DNA of 26,606 nt from a bacterium UBP6_UBA1209 (GTDB lineage: Bacteria > UBP6 > UBA1177), in contig DBXP01000049.1 of the NCBI GenBank assembly GCA_002309575.1, forward strand, positions 16,225 through 42,830, given 5' to 3'. Shown here piece by piece: positions 1 to 7,339 of the stretch. The notes under the pieces were generated by a model. The model was not told where the DNA came from and did no database searches. It saw only the letters and a program-made list of their open reading frames with translations. Every line of letters begins with the position of its first letter. Position 1 is the first letter of the stretch. The position numbers and the translations under genes were made by a program.

Positions 1-1180
1 TATGTCTATGATGATTTAGGTCAATATGAAGAAGCTCTAAAATGGTATCAAAAAGCCCTAAAAATCAGGGAGCGTGTTCTGGGAATCGATCATCCCGGTA
101 CAGCTCGAACTTATAATGATATTGCCTATGTCTATGATGATTTAGGTCAATACAAAGAAGCCTTAAAATACTCTCTGAAAGCCCTAAAAATCAGGGAGCG
201 TATACTAGGAACCGATCATCCAGATACAGCTAGAACTTATCAGAATATTGCTATTATATACTCTGATTTAGGCAAATATGAGGACGCACTAAAATGGTAT
301 AAGAAAGCCTTGGATATCAGAGAGCGTGTTCTGGGAACTAACCATCCCGATACAGCCTCGACTTATAATAATATCGCCAGTGTGTACTCTGATTTAGGCA
401 AATATGAGGAAGCACTAAAATGGCATCAGAAAGCCTTGAATATTTACGAGCGTATTCTGGGAACCGACCATCCTTATACAGCCTCGACATATAACAATAT
501 CGCCAACGTGTACTCTGATTTAGGCAAATATGAGGAAGCACTAAAATGGCTGAAGAAAGCTTTAGATATCAGGGAACGTATTTTGGGAACAAATCATCCC
601 GATACAGCCTCGACTTATAATAATATCGCCAGTGTGTACTCTTATTTAGGCAAATATGAGGAAGCACTAAAATGGTATAAGAAAGCACTAGGCATTTGTG
701 AGCATGTTCTGGGAACTGACCATCCTGATACAGCCGCGACATATAACAATATCGCTAATGTATACTATTATTTAGGCAAATATGAAGATGCACTAAAATG
801 GCATCAGAAAGCCTTGGATATCAGAGAGCGTATTCTGGGAACCGACCATCCTGATACAGCCTCGATATATAACAATATCGCCAGCGTGTACTATAATTTA
901 GGCAAATATGAGGACGCACTAAAATGGTATAAGAAAGCCTTGAATATTTACGAGCGTATTCTGGGAACCGACCATCCTTATACAGCCTCGACATATAACA
1001 ATATCGCCAACGTGTACTCTGATTTAGGCAAATATGAGGAAGCACTAAAATGGCATAAGAAAGCCTTGGATATCAGAGAACGTATTTTGGGAACAAATCA
1101 TCCCGATACAGCCACGACATATAACAATATCGCTGATGTGTACGATGAGTTGGGTCAACATGAAGAGGCGCAGAAATACC
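1..1180 (+). repeat. 126-bp tandem repeat array inside the TPR gene
   Basis: About nine units of 126 bp, one TPR each, are arranged head to tail. The clearest match is 428-550, which is identical over 123 bp to 932-1054. The offset is 504 bp, exactly four units. The flanking units also match best at this offset, suggesting a four-unit block duplication. The first two units (1-250) are more diverged from the rest. Confidence 0.9.
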
Positions 1181-1218
1181 GTCTGAAAGCCAAAAACAAT
1201 ACGGCTTTGAAAAACTAA
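1..1218 (+). CDS. Tetratricopeptide-repeat protein (kinesin light chain-like), 5' end missing
   Basis: The reading frame is open from base 1 and ends in TAA at 1216-1218, so 405 codons of a longer gene are visible. The protein is entirely tandem 42-residue units of the TPR_10/TPR_12 (kinesin light chain) type, each with a core like ALKWYKKALDIRERILGTDHP followed by a TYNNIA..Y..LGKYEE helix pair. Nine HP-containing linkers are present. TPR solenoids of this type mediate protein-protein contacts. No effector domain is visible because the N-terminus lies outside the window. The last unit is more diverged (LGQHEEAQKYRLKAKNN), as usual for a capping repeat. The units are also near-identical at DNA level (126-bp period), indicating recent expansion or conversion. 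The gene converges on the lipoprotein gene ending at 1245. Confidence 0.93.
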   Translation, partial: YVYDDLGQYEEALKWYQKALKIRERVLGIDHPGTARTYNDIAYVYDDLGQYKEALKYSLKALKIRERILGTDHPDTARTYQNIAIIYSDLGKYEDALKWYKKALDIRERVLGTNHPDTASTYNNIASVYSDLGKYEEALKWHQKALNIYERILGTDHPYTASTYNNIANVYSDLGKYEEALKWLKKALDIRERILGTNHPDTASTYNNIASVYSYLGKYEEALKWYKKALGICEHVLGTDHPDTAATYNNIANVYYYLGKYEDALKWHQKALDIRERILGTDHPDTASIYNNIASVYYNLGKYEDALKWYKKALNIYERILGTDHPYTASTYNNIANVYSDLGKYEEALKWHKKALDIRERILGTNHPDTATTYNNIADVYDELGQHEEAQKYRLKAKNNTALKN

Positions 1219-1224
1219 ATTTTC

Positions 1225-1250
1225 AAAAAAGTGATTTTTTCTGATTATTT
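1225..1250. repeat. Copy A of an AAAAAAGTGATTTTTT-type element
   Basis: AAAAAAGTGATTTTTTCTG followed by ATTATTT spans the TAA (1245-1247) of the minus-strand lipoprotein and lies 6 nt beyond the TPR stop. Related copies are at 2875-2900, 2914-2939 and 4343-4368. The self-complementary A6/T6 arms might act as a weak bidirectional terminator between the convergent genes, but the stem is only A-T pairs. Confidence 0.5.
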
Positions 1251-2798
1251 CACGTCGAACGAGACGAGGCCGTTCTTTCCTGCGGAAAAATAAACCGAAC
1301 CGTCAAAGAACTGAGAATTACTGATCATTTCTTTCAAAGTCGGGAAATCGTCAGTTTTTACGCTTGTCACTTTGCCTTCCGACGAAACGTAAGATGCGTC
1401 GTTTTCACCGGCGAAGGAGATTCCGCCGTCACTGACACTTACCCAGAAATATTCTGAGACGAAAGAGTCATTGAATTCCTCTTTTCCTTCATGTGCGGAA
1501 ACGATTCTGAGTTCCGAAGTTCTGGTTATCTCTGATGACTCTCTTCTTGAATAGCGTAAATCGTTTTTGACAAAGAACATTTTTCCGCCCTTGATATAAA
1601 CATAGTTTGAAACCTGTGCGACATTGCAGTCGATGTCCGTGTCTGAATCTTCCAAAGGTTCCTTGTTGACAACGCTGACTGCGCTCTTGTCCGTGTTGAA
1701 TTTCAAGGTGTAAATGTCGTAAATTTTCAGTTTTGAGCAGGTGTGGGGTGCTTCTCCGGGTTCATTTCTCCATGACGGCGGAGTTTTTGTGTAGAGATAT
1801 TCTCCGTCATCGCTCATTCCGACAAGCATTCCGGGGATATTTACACGGTTGCTGACTTTCGGATTTTTCGGATCGCTTACATCGAAAGGAATAGCATAAC
1901 AGCGATAGGTGTCGGTGTTAAGTAGTGATGTTTCGAGTTCACAGCCGCTTGTCCAGAAAGTGTTGCCGACCGCAAACATCAGATCGGGGTTGTAAACAAG
2001 CTGTTTGTAGTCGAATTCAAAACTTTTCATCTTTGGCGCGTCGCTCAGGTCATTCATGTCGTAAAAAACGAGCTTTGTTCTGGTTTTGTGATTTTCATCA
2101 ACTACGGCGAGACTGTAAGCCAGAACATTGTTGTCCGAAACGGCGGCATAGTTTTCATTCAGATAGCTTGATTCTTCTTTCTGAAGTTCAAAATTGCCCA
2201 AATCTTCGGGGTTTTTCCAGTCGTTGATTTTTATGACTTTGACAGCAAATTCCTGATCAACTGCTGCGTAAGCACTTTTTCGTCCGATAATATATACAAA
2301 ATTGTTGTTTCTCAGCACTTTGTCGAAACCTTCACTGAGTTCGCCGCTCTCCCACAGAACTTTGTCCGTTGTGCCCTCGTAGACAACCCATTTTGCATTA
2401 ACGACAGCGCAGAGATTGTTCCCGCATTTTGCGACATAGGCGACATTATGTCCGGTATCAACAGGCTCCGGCTCAGGTTCAGACTCAGGTTCAACCGGTT
2501 CTTCTTCAGGGATGCTGTTGCATTCAGACTCGATGACACCTTCAGTACAGTTGTTTTCTACAGGCGCATTGGCAATCGTGACAAATTCTTCGGTCAAATT
2601 TTCAGTGTCGGAATCATCATTTTGTTCCGAATCGTTGTCCGCAGGCTCTCCGGTGTCACCGTTTTCCTGAATTTCAGAGTCGTTTGATTGATCACCCTGA
2701 TTTTCCAGTTTCTCTTCACTTTTCTTCGAATCGCCGCAGGAAACAGCAAGAAAAGCGACCATCGCGGAAACTGCCAACAATTTAAAAACTTTACTCAT
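1245..2798 (-). CDS. Lipoprotein with C-terminal beta-propeller-like repeats
   Basis: The predicted protein has 517 residues. I chose the ATG at 2798 rather than an upstream in-frame ATG at 2834, because 2798 has a strong SD (GGAGGT, 4 nt spacer) and gives a clean signal peptide, MSKVFKLLAVSAMVAFL, with lipobox AVSC and lipidated Cys21. Residues ~22-75 are an acidic Ser/Asp/Glu/Asn linker, and a second Glu/Pro-rich linker (EPESEPEPEP) follows near residue 110. The rest resembles blades of a WD40/YVTN-like propeller (for example CGNNLCAVVN, TFWTSGC, GEYLYTKTP), ending in SFDVK. It is homologous to the C-terminal half of the 969-residue lipoprotein at 4363-7272, sharing the TFWTSGC, NIPG and YLYTKTP motifs and the last residues. 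It probably sits on the outer membrane or cell surface. Function is unknown; no catalytic motif is visible. Confidence 0.88.
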   Translation of the reverse strand: MSKVFKLLAVSAMVAFLAVSCGDSKKSEEKLENQGDQSNDSEIQENGDTGEPADNDSEQNDDSDTENLTEEFVTIANAPVENNCTEGVIESECNSIPEEEPVEPESEPEPEPVDTGHNVAYVAKCGNNLCAVVNAKWVVYEGTTDKVLWESGELSEGFDKVLRNNNFVYIIGRKSAYAAVDQEFAVKVIKINDWKNPEDLGNFELQKEESSYLNENYAAVSDNNVLAYSLAVVDENHKTRTKLVFYDMNDLSDAPKMKSFEFDYKQLVYNPDLMFAVGNTFWTSGCELETSLLNTDTYRCYAIPFDVSDPKNPKVSNRVNIPGMLVGMSDDGEYLYTKTPPSWRNEPGEAPHTCSKLKIYDIYTLKFNTDKSAVSVVNKEPLEDSDTDIDCNVAQVSNYVYIKGGKMFFVKNDLRYSRRESSEITRTSELRIVSAHEGKEEFNDSFVSEYFWVSVSDGGISFAGENDASYVSSEGKVTSVKTDDFPTLKEMISNSQFFDGSVYFSAGKNGLVSFDVK

Positions 2799-2802
2799 CC
2801 CG

Positions 2803-2808
2803 ACCTCC
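2803..2808 (-). promoter_or_regulatory. SD that decides the lipoprotein start
   Basis: GGAGGT on the minus strand, 4 nt before ATG 2798. The upstream in-frame ATG at 2834 has no such site and would add 12 residues before the signal peptide. Confidence 0.75.
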
Positions 2809-2829
2809 GTCAAAAAAATACTCAAAACC

Positions 2830-2861
2830 CTCAATTTTTAACAAATTGAGCAAAAATACAA
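2830..2861 (-). promoter_or_regulatory. Putative promoter with overlapping palindrome, lipoprotein gene
   Basis: On the minus strand a -35-like TTGTAT (2856-2861) is followed by TTTTGCTC and a -10-like TAAAAA (2835-2840). A perfect inverted repeat, CTCAATTT / AAATTGAG (2830-2837 and 2843-2850, 5-nt spacer), covers the -10 and part of the spacer and could be an operator. The TTGTmTTTTTGCTC block recurs upstream of the paralogous lipoprotein gene at 7272. Confidence 0.45.
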
Positions 2862-2874
2862 TAGTTTAGTTCCT

Positions 2875-2939
2875 GAAAGTGTGATTTTTTCTGATAATTT
2901 TTTTAAAAAAAGTAAAAAAAGTGATTTTTTTCGGATTTA
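2875..2939. repeat. Copies B and C of the AAAGTGATTTTTT element
   Basis: Two copies lie in the AT-rich gap after the ATPase gene: 2875-2900 (GTGATTTTTTCTGATAATTT) and 2914-2939 (AAAAAAAGTGATTTTTTTCG, then GATTTA). They resemble the 3' ends of both lipoprotein genes (1225-1250 and 4343-4368) and may be remnants of a duplicated gene end. Confidence 0.45.
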
Positions 2940-2962
2940 CCGTGAAAAGCTTCTGAAATCAA

Positions 2963-4210
2963 TCAAATTGTGACTTTATCCAGCAGAAAATCGAAAATAT
3001 TGAGAATCAGTATTCCGTCGTCGTTGCGGTATGTCGGCTGTGTGCCGCCTACAATTACAACTTTTTGAAAATTGTCGCCGATATGTTTCAGTGAATTGAA
3101 TTCCTGCTCCTGTTTTTCCAGTGTAGGAAGTGCAAAAGCGGATTGAATATAAACCCTGTCATAGCCTTTATTGCAGACAAAATCGACTTCCAGCTGCCTG
3201 CGCTCGCTGGTCCCGGCCTCATTACGGGTGTTTAAAGTCACCTGTCCTACATCAACCGAATATCCGCGAACACGCAGTTCATTGTAGATCAAATTTTCCA
3301 TTAAATGAGTCTGTTCCGTCTGACGGAAATTCAGACGGGCGTTTCTTATTCCCAAATCTTCAAAATAAAACTTTGACGGAGTATCAATATATTTTCTCCC
3401 TTTAATGTCGTAACGCACTGATTTTTCAATCAAAAACGCATCCTGCATATAATCGAGATAATTCTTTACAGTGTCTCTTGTAATTGTGCTGTTTTTGGAG
3501 GAACGGAAAGTGTTTGCTATCTTTTGGGGATTGGTAAGACTGCCGATACTGCTCGCAACGACATCAATAAGTTCTTCCAGATCGTCATCGCCGCGGATTC
3601 CGTATCTCTCTTTTATGTCTACAAGATAAGTGTTATCGAACAACTGCCGGAGATATTCCCGTTTCTGCTCCTCGCTTTGCATTGAAATAAGCTGAGGAAG
3701 ACCGCCAAAATGCATAAATTCATTCAGATAATTTTCCAAAAATACAGCTTCGGGCCTGCCTGACATATATTCTTTAAAATTAAACGGATGGACACGGACT
3801 TCGTCACCGCGTCCGCGGAAAGTTGTCACCACATCCTTGGAGAGAAAGCGGGCGTTGCTTCCAGTCACATAAACGTCAAGCTGCGGATTTTTCAGCAAAG
3901 TGTTCAGAACTTCCTCGAAACGGTCGAGCCGCTGAACTTCGTCTATCAGTACATAATAATTTTTGGTATCCGTGATTCTCTTATTGATATAATCCAATAT
4001 CGCAAACGGCTTCCGCAAGTGTTCGTTGTAAATATTTTCCAAGTCGATCTGTATAATGCGGGTATTGTCCACACCCTCACCGCGAAGATAGTTGAAAAAT
4101 AGAGAGAATAGCAGATAGGATTTGCCGCTGCGCCGCATTCCGGTTATTATTTTTATCATCCCGTTCTGCTGCCTGTCAATCAGTTTTTGCAAGTATATCG
4201 GTCTATCCAT
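2963..4210 (-). CDS. AAA ATPase with DUF4143 domain (copy 1)
   Basis: The predicted protein has 415 residues. The start is ATG 4210 (MDRPIYLQKL), preceded by GGAGG with a 7-nt spacer; the upstream in-frame ATG at 4249 would run through a repeat element and lacks an SD. The N-terminal AAA_14-type ATPase has Walker A GMRRSGKS (residues 24-31), Walker B YYVLIDEVQ (D90-E91) and a sensor-like VTGSNARFLSKD. The C-terminal DUF4143 region has a nuclease-like LEVDFVCNKG followed by VYIQSAFALP, where the usual (D/E)xK lysine of PD-(D/E)XK folds is absent. These stand-alone ATPases are common, multi-copy and of unknown cellular role. It is closely similar to the ATPase at 10319-11575, especially over the last ~120 residues, and shares the same promoter architecture. 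It interrupts a pair of related lipoprotein genes, so acquisition by insertion is plausible. Confidence 0.93.
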   Translation of the reverse strand: MDRPIYLQKLIDRQQNGMIKIITGMRRSGKSYLLFSLFFNYLRGEGVDNTRIIQIDLENIYNEHLRKPFAILDYINKRITDTKNYYVLIDEVQRLDRFEEVLNTLLKNPQLDVYVTGSNARFLSKDVVTTFRGRGDEVRVHPFNFKEYMSGRPEAVFLENYLNEFMHFGGLPQLISMQSEEQKREYLRQLFDNTYLVDIKERYGIRGDDDLEELIDVVASSIGSLTNPQKIANTFRSSKNSTITRDTVKNYLDYMQDAFLIEKSVRYDIKGRKYIDTPSKFYFEDLGIRNARLNFRQTEQTHLMENLIYNELRVRGYSVDVGQVTLNTRNEAGTSERRQLEVDFVCNKGYDRVYIQSAFALPTLEKQEQEFNSLKHIGDNFQKVVIVGGTQPTYRNDDGILILNIFDFLLDKVTI

Positions 4211-4222
4211 AAAAAATCCTCC

Positions 4223-4253
4223 ATTCGTTTTTCTTGCGTCAATACGCACTTTT
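4223..4253 (-). repeat. 31-bp ATPase-cassette element, proximal copy (gene 1)
   Basis: On the minus strand: AAAAGTG, then CGTATTGACGCA, then AGAAAAACGAAT. The core TGCGT-ATTG-ACGCA (4235-4248) has perfect 5-bp arms. It ends immediately before the SD (GGAGG) of the ATPase gene, downstream of the predicted -10. It is homologous to 4297-4327, 10207-10237 and 10282-10312. Confidence 0.8.
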
Positions 4254-4263
4254 CACGAATAGA

Positions 4264-4291
4264 ACAATACTCTTTTTTTTAATTCGCGCAA
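4264..4291 (-). promoter_or_regulatory. Putative promoter of ATPase gene 1
   Basis: Minus-strand TTGCGC (4286-4291), 16-bp spacer, TATTGT (4264-4269). It lies exactly between the two 31-bp elements, as in the second ATPase gene. Confidence 0.5.
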
Positions 4292-4296
4292 TATCT

Positions 4297-4327
4297 ATTC
4301 GTTTTTTTTGCGTATATACGCATTTTT
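4297..4327 (-). repeat. 31-bp ATPase-cassette element, distal copy (gene 1)
   Basis: It contains a perfect 14-bp palindrome, TGCGTATATACGCA (4309-4322), followed on the minus strand by an A-run and ACGAAT. Over the 26 bp from the palindrome to CGAAT it matches the proximal copy at 23 positions. The core-to-core distance is 74 bp, about seven helical turns. Confidence 0.8.
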
Positions 4328-4342
4328 TACTGACGAACAGGC

Positions 4343-4368
4343 AAAAAAGTTGTTTTTTCGGATTATTT
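4343..4368. repeat. Copy D of the AAAGTGATTTTTT element
   Basis: AAAAAAGTTGTTTTTTCGG then ATTATTT, spanning the TAA (4363-4365) of the 969-residue lipoprotein gene. With copy C at 2914-2939 it forms imperfect direct repeats around the ATPase gene. Confidence 0.45.
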
Positions 4369-7272
4369 CACGTCGAAAGAGTAAATTCCGCCCCAGAGAG
4401 TTCCGACATAGACTGTATCGCCTATAAGCTGTGCGGAATTCGGAGAATACTGTTCGCTTGTTCCGAGATCTTTGCTCAATTCAACTTTTTTGGTTTTACC
4501 GTCGGTGGTCACATATATCCATTCCCCGTTTGTCAAGAGAAGCAAACCTCCGTCCTGAACATCGTTAAAGAAAGATACCTGCTCGAAAGAATCAGCAAAA
4601 ATCTCCTTTCCGTCAGCTGCGGAGACGATTCTGATTTCGTAAACAATGTCGGATTTCGAAACGCATTCTGTACTCCGATAATAACTTCTTGAAACAAAAA
4701 ACAGCTGATCGTCTTTTATAAAAACATCGTTTGAAACAGAATACTGTTTCGGATACTTGTCACTGTTGTAATTAATGACTTTCCAGTCTTCGAGAGTTTC
4801 TTTTTTTACAACTTCTGCCGAATTTTTTTCGTTGTTAATTTTTAAGATATAGAAATCGCTGGTTTCTATTTTTATTCTGCAGTTTCCGATATCTTCGCAA
4901 TCTTTTTCTGATTTCACCGCAGGAGTTTTTGTGTAGAGATACTGGCCGTCTTTGCTGATTCCCATAAGTTCTCCGGGGATATTTATTCTTTTTCCGGCTT
5001 TTGGTTTTGCAGACTTGTCAACAGTAAAAGGAACTGCATAACAAAGATACTGATTTGCCTCTTCTTCCGCTGTATTCTTGATGCATCCGCTTGTCCAGAA
5101 AGTGTCACCGCTGACGAAAATCCTGTTTTCTATAAAGAGTTTACGATAGTTGAAATCGACTTTCGAAGCTGTGATTTTTTCAGCCGGTTCGTTCATATCA
5201 ACGAAATGCAGTTCATGTTTTGTCTTACGGCGTTCCCGCTCTCCGTCGTAATACTTTTCCCATTTTGTACTCCTGAAAGCCATAATGTTCTTATCGGAAA
5301 CAACTGCAGCCGCGTCATAACCGATACTTTCAGGAATGTTGAAACTCTCAGTTTCTCCAAAAGAGCCGTTTCCGTCATTTTTTATAGTTTTAACGGAAAC
5401 AGGGTTGTCGGCAAAAAAACTGTCACTGTTACCGCAGTATTTCTGATGGTTGTTGTAAAGATAGAAAGAACTGTCGTTTTTAACCAGATTCGCTGTATAT
5501 TCAGAACTTTTTAGAAGATTGCTCTGCCAGAGGGTGCTGCTTGCCGCACCGTCATAAATAAAGAGTTTTCTTTCGTTTATGCCGCAAAGATGTTCTCCGC
5601 ACCCTGTAAGTCCGGGGATTTTGACGGCTATCGGCTGTTCTGAAAGGATTTTCGGTTTGTCCCTGTCGGTAATGTCGGCAGAAACGACCTTATAGTTGGA
5701 TGCCGCGAAAACACGGTTTTTTACAGCTGTTCCGAATCTTGCAAAGTCATCCGTTGTAATAAATCCGCGTAATTTGAGCCCTTTTTCAAGGTCAAGATCA
5801 ACAAGATAAACTTTGAGAAAATTCTCCTGAGGAGTGCTTTCAGAAACGGAACAGAGGATAAGCCCGAGCTCGTCAAAAATCCTGCAATCCGGTATAGAAA
5901 CGGAAATATTTTTTTCTGACAAAATACTGTTGATTTCCTTGGGATTTTCAGGATCTTCCAAATCGTAGAGACCCAGCTTTACCTGATAGTCTTTCTTTTC
6001 CTGCTCGATTGTGAGCATTTTCGTGCCTATGAATTTAAAATCCGATATGCTACCGAAAATTTCCTGCTCGGAAACCAGAGAAAGGTTGTCAGGTGTAAGA
6101 TCCACTGTCTCTAAAAAGTAGTGTCTCTGATCGCCGGAATAAGAATATCTGGAACCATACATTGTATAACCGTTGAATGCGGCATTGCTGAAACCGTCAA
6201 TAGTGTCGAGTTTTATGACATTTGCAGGATCTCTGACATCGAAACTTTCAAGAGTTGTGTAATAAGGTTCGTAAGTGCTTGAGGTTACAAGATAGAAAAA
6301 ATTGTCTGTTTCGTGCATTCCATTGACGAATCTTTCCGGATAAATCGTCGATTTTTGGATGATTCTGCCGTCAGGATCACTTATATCGAATATTGAAAAT
6401 CTGTTTTCACCTATGGGATCATCCCATTCGTCTGTTTTGGATTCAGCAACATATATGTGCTTGTCGGAAAAATAGACCAGATCAGCTGCTACTTCTGCTG
6501 AAATTTTATCAGCCATTTTTATATTTTCCGGATCTTTTATGTTTATCGCAACTATTGAACTTCGCTCATTACGGCTTTCTCCCCAGGTTCCGTCACATTC
6601 CGTCCACGAATAGGCCTTGTCTGCGGCTACAACATAGATTATATCACCTATCTGTTTTGAATTTCTCGCATAGCCGTCAATTATAAATTCAGCTGCAATC
6701 GAAAGATTTTTCGGATCTTTCGTGTTGATTGCAACGAGCTTTGAATATTCTCTGCCGTAATAGATGATTTTGCCGTCATCGGAATCTCCGTCTGTCCTGC
6801 TGACAAGGACATAAGCTCTCTCATCTTGAAGATAAATGTGGTGACCATACTGCCCCGCCAGATTTATACTGTCCAAAACTTCCAGATTTTCCGGATCGCT
6901 TATATCGACCGTGACGATTCCTTTGTACGGATGCAAAATCAAAAGCGTGTTTCCGTCAAGCTTGTAGACATCACCTTCAAAAATTTCGCGTGGAACATCA
7001 GGAATATCGTCCTTTAAAGCGAAATTGTCATAAACCTCCGTGTCATCTACGGGGCAATCTTCTTCAAAATAGTCCGAAGACGATATCGTAACAAACTTTT
7101 CCGTTCCATCAGGCTCCGGCTCATCGTCCGAAATTTCATCCCCGTCGGAAACCGAATTTTCAGGATCATTGTCCGAAATTTCCTGTTTCCCGGAATTTCC
7201 TTTGCCGCCGCACGCTGTAAAAATGAAAAGAAAAACCGCCAATACTGTGAAAAATCTGATGAATTTTTTCAT
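4363..7272 (-). CDS. Large lipoprotein with two beta-propeller regions
   Basis: The predicted protein has 969 residues. ATG 7272 is preceded by GGGGG with a short spacer. The signal peptide MKKFIRFFTVLAVFLFIF ends in a lipobox with Cys21, followed by an acidic SDNDPENS-type linker (~25-60). Residues ~80-520 look like the secreted Beta_propel family (PF09826): an entry segment GDVYKLDGNTLLILHPYKG and repeated blades with VDISDPENLEVLDS-like units in which DP(E/K)N follows each strand. Residues ~540-969 form a second set homologous to the whole mature part of the lipoprotein at 1245-2798 (TFWTSGC, NIPGELMGIS, YLYTKTP, final SFDVK). It is likely an outer-membrane or surface-anchored protein of unknown ligand. 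A promoter lies just upstream, so it can be transcribed independently of the methyltransferase gene. Confidence 0.9.
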   Translation of the reverse strand: MKKFIRFFTVLAVFLFIFTACGGKGNSGKQEISDNDPENSVSDGDEISDDEPEPDGTEKFVTISSSDYFEEDCPVDDTEVYDNFALKDDIPDVPREIFEGDVYKLDGNTLLILHPYKGIVTVDISDPENLEVLDSINLAGQYGHHIYLQDERAYVLVSRTDGDSDDGKIIYYGREYSKLVAINTKDPKNLSIAAEFIIDGYARNSKQIGDIIYVVAADKAYSWTECDGTWGESRNERSSIVAINIKDPENIKMADKISAEVAADLVYFSDKHIYVAESKTDEWDDPIGENRFSIFDISDPDGRIIQKSTIYPERFVNGMHETDNFFYLVTSSTYEPYYTTLESFDVRDPANVIKLDTIDGFSNAAFNGYTMYGSRYSYSGDQRHYFLETVDLTPDNLSLVSEQEIFGSISDFKFIGTKMLTIEQEKKDYQVKLGLYDLEDPENPKEINSILSEKNISVSIPDCRIFDELGLILCSVSESTPQENFLKVYLVDLDLEKGLKLRGFITTDDFARFGTAVKNRVFAASNYKVVSADITDRDKPKILSEQPIAVKIPGLTGCGEHLCGINERKLFIYDGAASSTLWQSNLLKSSEYTANLVKNDSSFYLYNNHQKYCGNSDSFFADNPVSVKTIKNDGNGSFGETESFNIPESIGYDAAAVVSDKNIMAFRSTKWEKYYDGERERRKTKHELHFVDMNEPAEKITASKVDFNYRKLFIENRIFVSGDTFWTSGCIKNTAEEEANQYLCYAVPFTVDKSAKPKAGKRINIPGELMGISKDGQYLYTKTPAVKSEKDCEDIGNCRIKIETSDFYILKINNEKNSAEVVKKETLEDWKVINYNSDKYPKQYSVSNDVFIKDDQLFFVSRSYYRSTECVSKSDIVYEIRIVSAADGKEIFADSFEQVSFFNDVQDGGLLLLTNGEWIYVTTDGKTKKVELSKDLGTSEQYSPNSAQLIGDTVYVGTLWGGIYSFDVK

Positions 7273-7299
7273 GATGCCCCCGCTGAAAAAAACCGGTAG

Positions 7300-7327
7300 A
7301 TTTTATATAAAAAGAGCAAAAAGACAA
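7300..7327 (-). promoter_or_regulatory. Putative promoter of the large lipoprotein gene
   Basis: Minus-strand TTGTCT (7322-7327), 16-bp spacer, TAAAAT (7300-7305). The -35 and first spacer bases (TTGTCTTTTTGCTC) match the promoter of the paralogous lipoprotein at 2848-2861 with one difference. Confidence 0.5.
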
Positions 7328-7339
7328 GAGGTTAGTGTT

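Noticed and set aside
338..541. Minus-strand ORF inside the TPR repeats (similar one at 821-1045)
   Set aside because: Antisense of a 126-bp repeat whose length is a multiple of three; the two copies resemble each other only because the sense repeats do. No SD.
4234..4692. Plus-strand ORF crossing the ATPase promoter and the lipoprotein 3' end
   Set aside because: Runs through the palindromic elements and antisense to a clear gene; no SD or domain.
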